Positions 58,783 to 64,000 of a stretch of DNA of 64,000 bases are shown piece after piece. This stretch comes from Hysterangium stoloniferum. Lineage: Eukaryota; Basidiomycota; Agaricomycetes; Hysterangiales; Hysterangiaceae. A model generated the notes under the pieces. It was not told the origin of the DNA. It saw only the letters and a list, made by a program, of their open reading frames with translations, and did no database searches. The position numbers were made by a program, and so were the translations under genes. Every line of letters starts with the position of its first letter. Position 1 is the first letter of the stretch. The stretch is taken from assembly GCA_015178975.1 (NCBI GenBank), contig WHVD01000010.1:992001-1056000 (forward strand). The letters run 5' to 3'.

Positions 58783-59786
58783 ATGAAAGCTCTTACTCCT
58801 CCTCAGGTTGCCACATTCTCATTTTGCTCAATAAGGGCAAGTCTACTTCTCAGATCTCTGCAATCACTGGCAGAGATCTGTTTACTATATCCAGAATTCA
58901 CTTTAGCCATTGCCCATCACTTGCCAAAGCACCTGGTGGCCATCCATGCGAGCTTTCTCCCTCAGATATTCATTATTCCCTCTAACAAATCACTTCTCAG
59001 AAGGCAGAACATGCCACTGAGGTCACGAAAATCCTTCAAAATATGACTGGAGAGTCCATTTCAGTGAAGACTGTTCATAGAGCACTCAAGAAGGCTGGAA
59101 TGAGGGCTGTGGTGGAGAGAAAAGGCCTTTACTCACTAAGAGGCATAGGAATGCAAGGATGGACTCTGCACTGGCACACAAGGACTGGACTGTAGATGAT
59201 TGGAAGAGGGCTGTTTGGTTAGATGAAACAAAAATCAATTGTTTGGAGTCATATGGGAGGAAGTAGGTGGGGAAAAGGGCAGGAGAGGGGCTCAGTGATA
59301 GGGTGGCTGAGGGTACAATCAGGTTTAGAGGAGGAAATCTGATGTTGTGAGGCTGTATGTTGTGAGAACGACCAGGATATTCCACCAAAATTGATGGAAG
59401 GATGGATGCTGACCTTTATGTTAGCATTATGGAAGATGAACTTCAAGAAATCATGGAGTATTATGGCAAGAACACAAGGGATGTGGTCTTTCAGTAAGAC
59501 AATGACCCCAAACACAAGAGCAAAAAGGCCACCAATTGGTTAAAAGACAATGGATTTGTGGTCATGGTATGGCCACCTCAGTCTGCTGACCTTAATCCAA
59601 TTGAACACCTCTGGTATTACCTCAAAAGGAGGCTGGGTGGCACCCAAGAGTATTCATGAGTTGTGGGAGAGGGTTCAGACAGAGTGGGAGAAGATCCCTG
59701 CCTCTACTTGTCAGAACTTGATAGAGAGTATGCCTAGAAGGGTTGAGGCTGTTTTGAAGGCCAAGGGAGGCTATACCAAGTACTAG
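58783..59786 (+). pseudogene. Mariner 2 transposase remnant
   Basis: Starts MKALTPPQ like mariner 1, then shifts frame. Later parts read AGMRAVVERK, WLDETKINCLES (first Asp), VVFQ*DNDPKHKSKKA (second Asp after a stop) and SADLNPIEHLWYYLK (Glu), ending IESMPRRVEAVLKAKGGYTKY-like sequence after another shift. At least three stops and several shifts; not functional. Confidence 0.85.
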
Positions 59787-60285
59787 ATTGTTTAATTTGT
59801 ATTTTTTTATACCAGGGACAAAACCCTTCCAATGTGATTTTATTAGTGCTTTATTTATAGCGTGGGAAATACTAATGCTTGTGTCATAATATTTTAAGGG
59901 CATATAGATAACATATAGACCTAACCAACATCCAAATTTCAGGTCTGTATCTACAGTAGTTCTTGAGTTATTCAAGAATCCTTGCACAACTAAAAATCAT
60001 TGGAAGGGTTTTGTCCCTCACTGTATAAGGGCAATGATAGGAATGAAGGAAGTCAGTCAGAAAACCTGTATCTTAATCTGTATTATTACTATTATATTAT
60101 TAATTTGACTTCTATCTAATATTCCTTCGACATAATTATTTGTGAGCCTCTGTATCCTATATTTGCCTCACACTTTATCAACAGGATGAATTAATACTTT
60201 GTTGAATGAGGTATCTTTATTCAATATTGTTGAATATTCTTCAATTGTTTATTCGACTTTATTGAGTAAAATCCAATTCGTGACA

Positions 60286-60485
60286 GGTGTTGACCATGGA
60301 AGAGGAGTTGGGGAAAAGAGGGGATATGAGGGTATTCATGTTTATGGGACTATGGGGGTGTGGGATCTGCATATTGGATGCTTTGGATGAGTATCTTGCA
60401 TGTTTTGAAGGTGGGAGCATGGGCATGAGGAGCATCACATGTGAGGATGGGAGAGGAGGTGAGGGTGAGGGAAGAAAGTGTGATA
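60286..60485. other. G-rich flank between LTR G1 and mariner 3
   Basis: Short GGGAGAGGAGGTGAGGG-type sequence with overlapping ORFs; no motif. Confidence 0.3.
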
Positions 60486-60491
60486 CAGTGG

Positions 60492-61034
60492 TGTTAAGTA
60501 CTGTATTGGAACTTATTCCAGAACTATTGGAAAGTCACCAGGAACTCGGAAACTATCAGATAGGGTCAGGACATCGGCTTCAGCTTATATGCTGCACCTC
60601 TACACAAATGCTTGGAAGTCCTTAATTTCAAAGATGGGACTTACACTGGAAGTTATGGATATTCAGAGTTCCGAAGAGTTCCAAATATCAAGCATACAGA
60701 AAAACAGAAGAGGGAATAAGAAACTAAGTCAATATCAGATCTAAAGTAAAGTACAAATTTGTGGAAACTAATATAAGTCTTCTTGTTATTGTACTACAAA
60801 CTAAGACCACAATAAGACAGAAATGTAAATATTCTGAAATGGGAATATGATAAGACAGATTAGGGAGACATTATTCTGAAACAGGAATATAATAAACAAA
60901 CGAGTGAATACTTGTCAACAGACAAGTTACCAAATACAGAACAAGGGAAGACTATGGAAGATGCGGGAACTATGATGTTTTGTAGTTGGAAGTCAGAGGT
61001 TGGATATTGAAGTATCCAGGAACAGGTTGTAACA
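60492..61034 (-). mobile_element. Solo LTR F2 (543 bp) with AGTGG duplication
   Basis: Plus-strand ends are TGTTAAGTACTG and GGTTGTAACA; AGTGG at 60487-60491 and 61035-61039. Minus orientation relative to F1. Largely CpG-depleted. Confidence 0.88.
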
Positions 61035-61249
61035 AGTGGCTCAAAAAACTGTCCCAATGTTTTCTCATCTTTGAAAGGTTGGGTTGGTATGGAACCACCA
61101 ACAGAAGTGGAAAATCTGAGTAAATTATAAGGATAATACAGGATTGTGGCTTAATGGTAACCCCTGGTTCATGTGATTTGGATCAAAACCTGTTGAATAA
61201 TAAATAAAACAAAACAGCTACTCATTGGGACAGTTTTTTGACCTATGAT

Positions 61250-62274
61250 TATTTTACTATTTAGTACTTTGTATAACCCTCTTTTTCCTGTATAACTGCT
61301 CTAATCCTTCTGGGCATACTTTCTATTAAATCTTGGTGGACTTCTGGTTGGATTGCATTCTACTTCTCCACCACTCTTTTCTACAGTTCATGTACTCCTT
61401 TGCATGATATGTTATATTTTTGGAGTTGGTGCTTTAAATGTTCCCAAAATGTTCTATGGGATTAATATCAAGGTACTGGGGAGGCCAGGATAGTACTTCA
61501 ATGACCTTGTCTCAAATCATTTTGTTGCCTGCCAAGATACATGTTTATGGTCATTGTCCTACTAAAAGTAACAGTTAGCCTCCTCCATTTCCAACATTTC
61601 AAAACTTTGCACCACTCCCAGCTCTAAAATTTCACAGTATTGAACATCTATCCTTCCCTGCACCTCTATGAGCTTTCCCACTCTATTCCAACCCATACAA
61701 CTCCATACCATAGGGTTGTTTCCTTCTCCATGTTTGACAGTCAGTGTTGTAGTCTGATCAGACACTGGTTCTCCTCATTGTTTCCATGCATATGTCTTTC
61801 CATCTAACCCAATCCTATTAATCTTGGTCTCATCTGACCATAACACCCTCTTCCAGTCCTCCACAGTCCAATTTTTATGATATCGGGCAAATTTAAGTCA
61901 CTTCTGATAATGAATGGCCTTCAGCAATAGTCACTTTTGCTTTGTTGCAGAGTAAAAACCATTCTCCTTCAGTACATTCTGACTGATTGGGGAGTGACAT
62001 AGTTGGAGATGATAGAATTAATAAATTGGGTATCCTGAACTGCATTATCAAGCTGCCCAGAGCTGATCTGATGAATTATTGACTGTTTGTCATGACCAGA
62101 AAGCTTGGAAGGATGGCTCCCAGGATTGTTCTCCTTGTTCCCATCCACTTCCCTACTAATTCTATTCACAGTACTTTTGCCTAGACCAGGTCTTTCCTGG
62201 ATTTGGCAATAGGAATAACCTTCATTGAGGAGGGAGATAACAGAAGAGTGTTGAGCAGCAGAAATAAATCTCAT
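61250..62274 (-). pseudogene. Mariner 3 transposase remnant
   Basis: On the minus strand it starts at 62274 with MRFISAAQHSSVISLLNEG (helix-turn-helix region) and shows GSHPSKLSGHDKQSI. After shifts it continues with WSDETKINRIG-like, MVWSCMGWNRVGK, QDNDHKH-like and DINPIEHF sequence. Several stops and shifts; inactive. It differs enough from mariners 1 and 2 to be a separate lineage. Confidence 0.75.
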
Positions 62275-62307
62275 GATGGTGGTAAGAAGTCAGGATGTGG
62301 TTGGTAA

Positions 62308-63600
62308 TGTTAAGAACTGAAAACTGACTAATGTCAGTAGGCCGATGGGGACCGATCGGAAGGACTTGGCTTCAACTTATGTGCTGCACCCTCACAAATA
62401 TCCATCGGGTGTCCCTAAAATTTGGACAGGCAAAGACTAGTCCTAATGAGTACCTCTCAGCGAGTTACCAATCAGGATTGAAGGATAAGTCGAGTGTCGG
62501 GCCAAGGGGTCAGGGACCGAGAGTGGGCAAGTCCACACGAAGGTGGAGAGCAGAATACTTAGTATGAGACTTCTAGAGATGTACATATGAGGGTATTCTG
62601 AGTCAATATTCTGATTGCCTAGTAACTACAACTACAGTGGGCTCATATACAAGTATTTGGCATCTAGAAAATACTAACTAGGAGAAGAGCGGAAAACATT
62701 ATTGACAAATAAGCTTGACTAGGAACAGGAAGGTTACGATTAGTTTGGAGGCTGTTACGACCCGTTCCCAGATGTTTCAATATCTGACTTCCGATCTCCA
62801 ACTACAGAACATCATAGTTACCATATCATCCGCATTCTTCCCTTGTTCCGCATTTGGTAATTTATCCGTTGACAAGTATTCACTCGTTTGTTAGTTATAT
62901 TCCCATTTCGGAATATTGTCTCCCTAATATGTCTTATTGTATTTCCATTTTAAGAACACTTCCATTTCCGTCTTATTATGGTCTTAGTTTGTAGTACAAT
63001 AACGAGTAGACTTATATTAGTTTCCGCGAATTTGTACTTTACCTTAGATCTGATATCAACTTAGTTTCTTATTCCTCCTCCCGTCTTTCTGTACGCTCAA
63101 TATTCGGAACTCTTCGGAACTCTGAATATCCGTATCTTCCATCGTAATCCTTACTTCCGAAATTAAGGACTTTGAGCGTTTGTGTAGAGGCGCAGCATAT
63201 AAGCTGAAGCCGACGTCCTGACCCTATCCACTAGTTCCCGACTTCCCGGTGACTTCCTGATAGTTCCGGAATAAGTTCCCGACACGGTACTTAACAGAGG
63301 CCGTGAAATAACTGAGAGTGGGATTATGAGAAAAGGAAATAGTCTGAGGGTTACAAGTATATATAGATATGTGAAACATAGAGTAGAACAGATCATTATA
63401 ATAAAAAGGGATGTATCAGAGTATAACCAGATAGTACAAGTATATTTTGATGGGGGTGTAAATGGAGTTTGATCACTGCGAAAGCATACATCAGTGTCGG
63501 GAGACCGACGGTTTCCGATGTGATGACTTGAGTGATAACTTGAAATGTCTATAGGCAGTGATAACCTCGGGGACCATCGGGTTGTGACACAGTCATAACA
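62308..63600. mobile_element. Solo LTR A2 with GGTAA duplication, split by solo LTR F1
   Basis: Starts TGTTAAGAACTG and ends CAGTCATAACA; GGTAA at 62303-62307 and 63601-63605. Homologous to A1 (6165-6889). LTR F1 occupies 62753-63296. Confidence 0.88.
62753..63296 (+). mobile_element. Solo LTR F1 (544 bp) with GAGGC duplication
   Basis: Starts TGTTACGACCCG and ends GGTACTTAACA; GAGGC at 62748-62752 and 63297-63301. It keeps CpG sites lost in F2-F4, so it is likely the youngest member. The shared LTR motif lies at 63189-63220. Confidence 0.9.
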
Positions 63601-63605
63601 GGTAA

Positions 63606-64000
63606 CATGGTCCTGAATTGGTAGGACATGGCACTCAGAATATACTGTATGGGCCTTGAGGACATGTGGTAAATTAGGAAGAAGGGATATGGTTTGGATG
63701 CACTGAGAAGCCTGGAAAGTGTGATGAACAGCCTCAGAAAAGAGTATGTTAGCATAGAAAACAGAGGGAGGTTGAACTCACTGGGGACCACTGGAACACA
63801 AGGTGATGACCTTGAGAACACATCTATTAGGTAAAGAGCCCAGTTTGGAGACTCAGCCATCACATTTTAGGTCACACATTGGGATAATATGTTGATCGAC
63901 AATAAATAATAGTGGAGTTGGTGTCCAGATCTGATAATTATTAGTTGCAAATACTCTCTTGTTGAATGAGCAATGGTTGACCTGGATATATTAATATCTT
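63606..64000. other. Right edge, no gene identified
   Basis: CpG-poor sequence with a 104-aa minus-strand ORF (63549-63863) lacking recognisable motifs. Probably transposon interior. Confidence 0.3.

Larger units (their letters stand above)
58434..60023 (+). mobile_element. Tc1/mariner element 2 (1590 bp), decayed
   Basis: Flanked by TA (58432-58433 and 60024-60025). The arms are about 205 bp, with GGGACAAAACCCTTCCAATG at the outer ends and the inverted form at the inner ends, as in mariner 1. It is inserted in LTR G1. Confidence 0.88.
58166..60285 (+). mobile_element. Solo LTR G1 with GGTGT duplication, split by mariner 2
   Basis: Starts TGTCATGAATATAC and ends AATTCGTGACA; GGTGT at 58161-58165 and 60286-60290. 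Without the mariner it is about 528 bp. It contains the 12-bp array at 58230-58330. Confidence 0.85.
60486..62307 (-). mobile_element. Tc1/mariner element 3, decayed and incomplete
   Basis: The left end after TA (60484-60485) reads CAGTGG, is interrupted by solo LTR F2, and continues CTCAAAAAACTGTCCCAATG at 61037. The inverted inner site CATTGGGACAGTTTTTTGAC lies at 61226-61245, giving the same arm plan as mariners 1 and 2. The transposase remnant follows on the minus strand. The opposite arm is not seen; LTR A2 lies there. Confidence 0.65.

Noticed and set aside
60287..60625. 112-aa plus-strand ORF
   Set aside because: It crosses the boundary of solo LTR F2 and has no motif.

Overview
The window looks like a repeat-rich chromosome segment of a filamentous basidiomycete (Agaricomycetes; a Rhizoctonia/Ceratobasidium-like genome is my guess, not shown). 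The reasons are genes with many 50-60 nt introns, an intron-bearing tRNA-Lys, clusters of small tyrosine-kinase-like protein kinases, and chromodomain Gypsy, Copia-like and Tc1/mariner transposons. Intact non-transposon coding is confined to about 10.8-13.6 kb and 16.1-39.5 kb. Everything else is layered transposon debris.

Layout. 0-10 kb: nested transposons. A 635-bp-family LTR (780-3380) is split by a short-TIR element and by a complete gag-only Copia-like element. Decayed minus-strand Gypsy pieces follow, interrupted by solo LTRs with perfect 5-bp target-site duplications (TSDs). 10.87-13.6 kb: tRNA-Lys(CTT) and a three-exon gene for a 591-aa coiled-coil protein with a SUMO-interacting-type motif and a basic nuclear-localisation-like cluster. 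14-16 kb: tandem repeats and a doubtful Ser/Thr-rich ORF.

16.1-39.5 kb: the central feature, eight kinase genes arranged as four divergent pairs (minus-strand type A, plus-strand type B). Modules 2-4 are head-to-tail copies about 6.2-6.5 kb apart. Types A and B share all five intron positions, and the spacers of modules 2-4 carry inverted arms, so the pair probably arose by inverted duplication and was then amplified in tandem. The last type-B gene has lost its C-lobe and reads in frame into former 3' UTR. All eight have HGD in place of the usual HRD.

41-64 kb: a second nested transposon block. A Gypsy element with its own LTR (47443-49624) is broken by an apparently intact Tc1/mariner element (47791-49392), a solo LTR in its leader and another solo LTR inside its reverse transcriptase. 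Further on come a 20-bp palindromic minisatellite (57271-57584), a second mariner inside a solo LTR, a third mariner split by solo LTRs, and an LTR inside an LTR at 62308-63600. Many stops in the old Gypsy genes are TGA where the family has Arg (CGA), suggesting methyl-CpG deamination or RIP-like decay. The kinase array does not show this.

How it works together: the kinases are minimal single-domain enzymes in divergent pairs that may share regulation; partners and substrates cannot be read from the DNA. All gene models were spliced by eye and have no transcript support.
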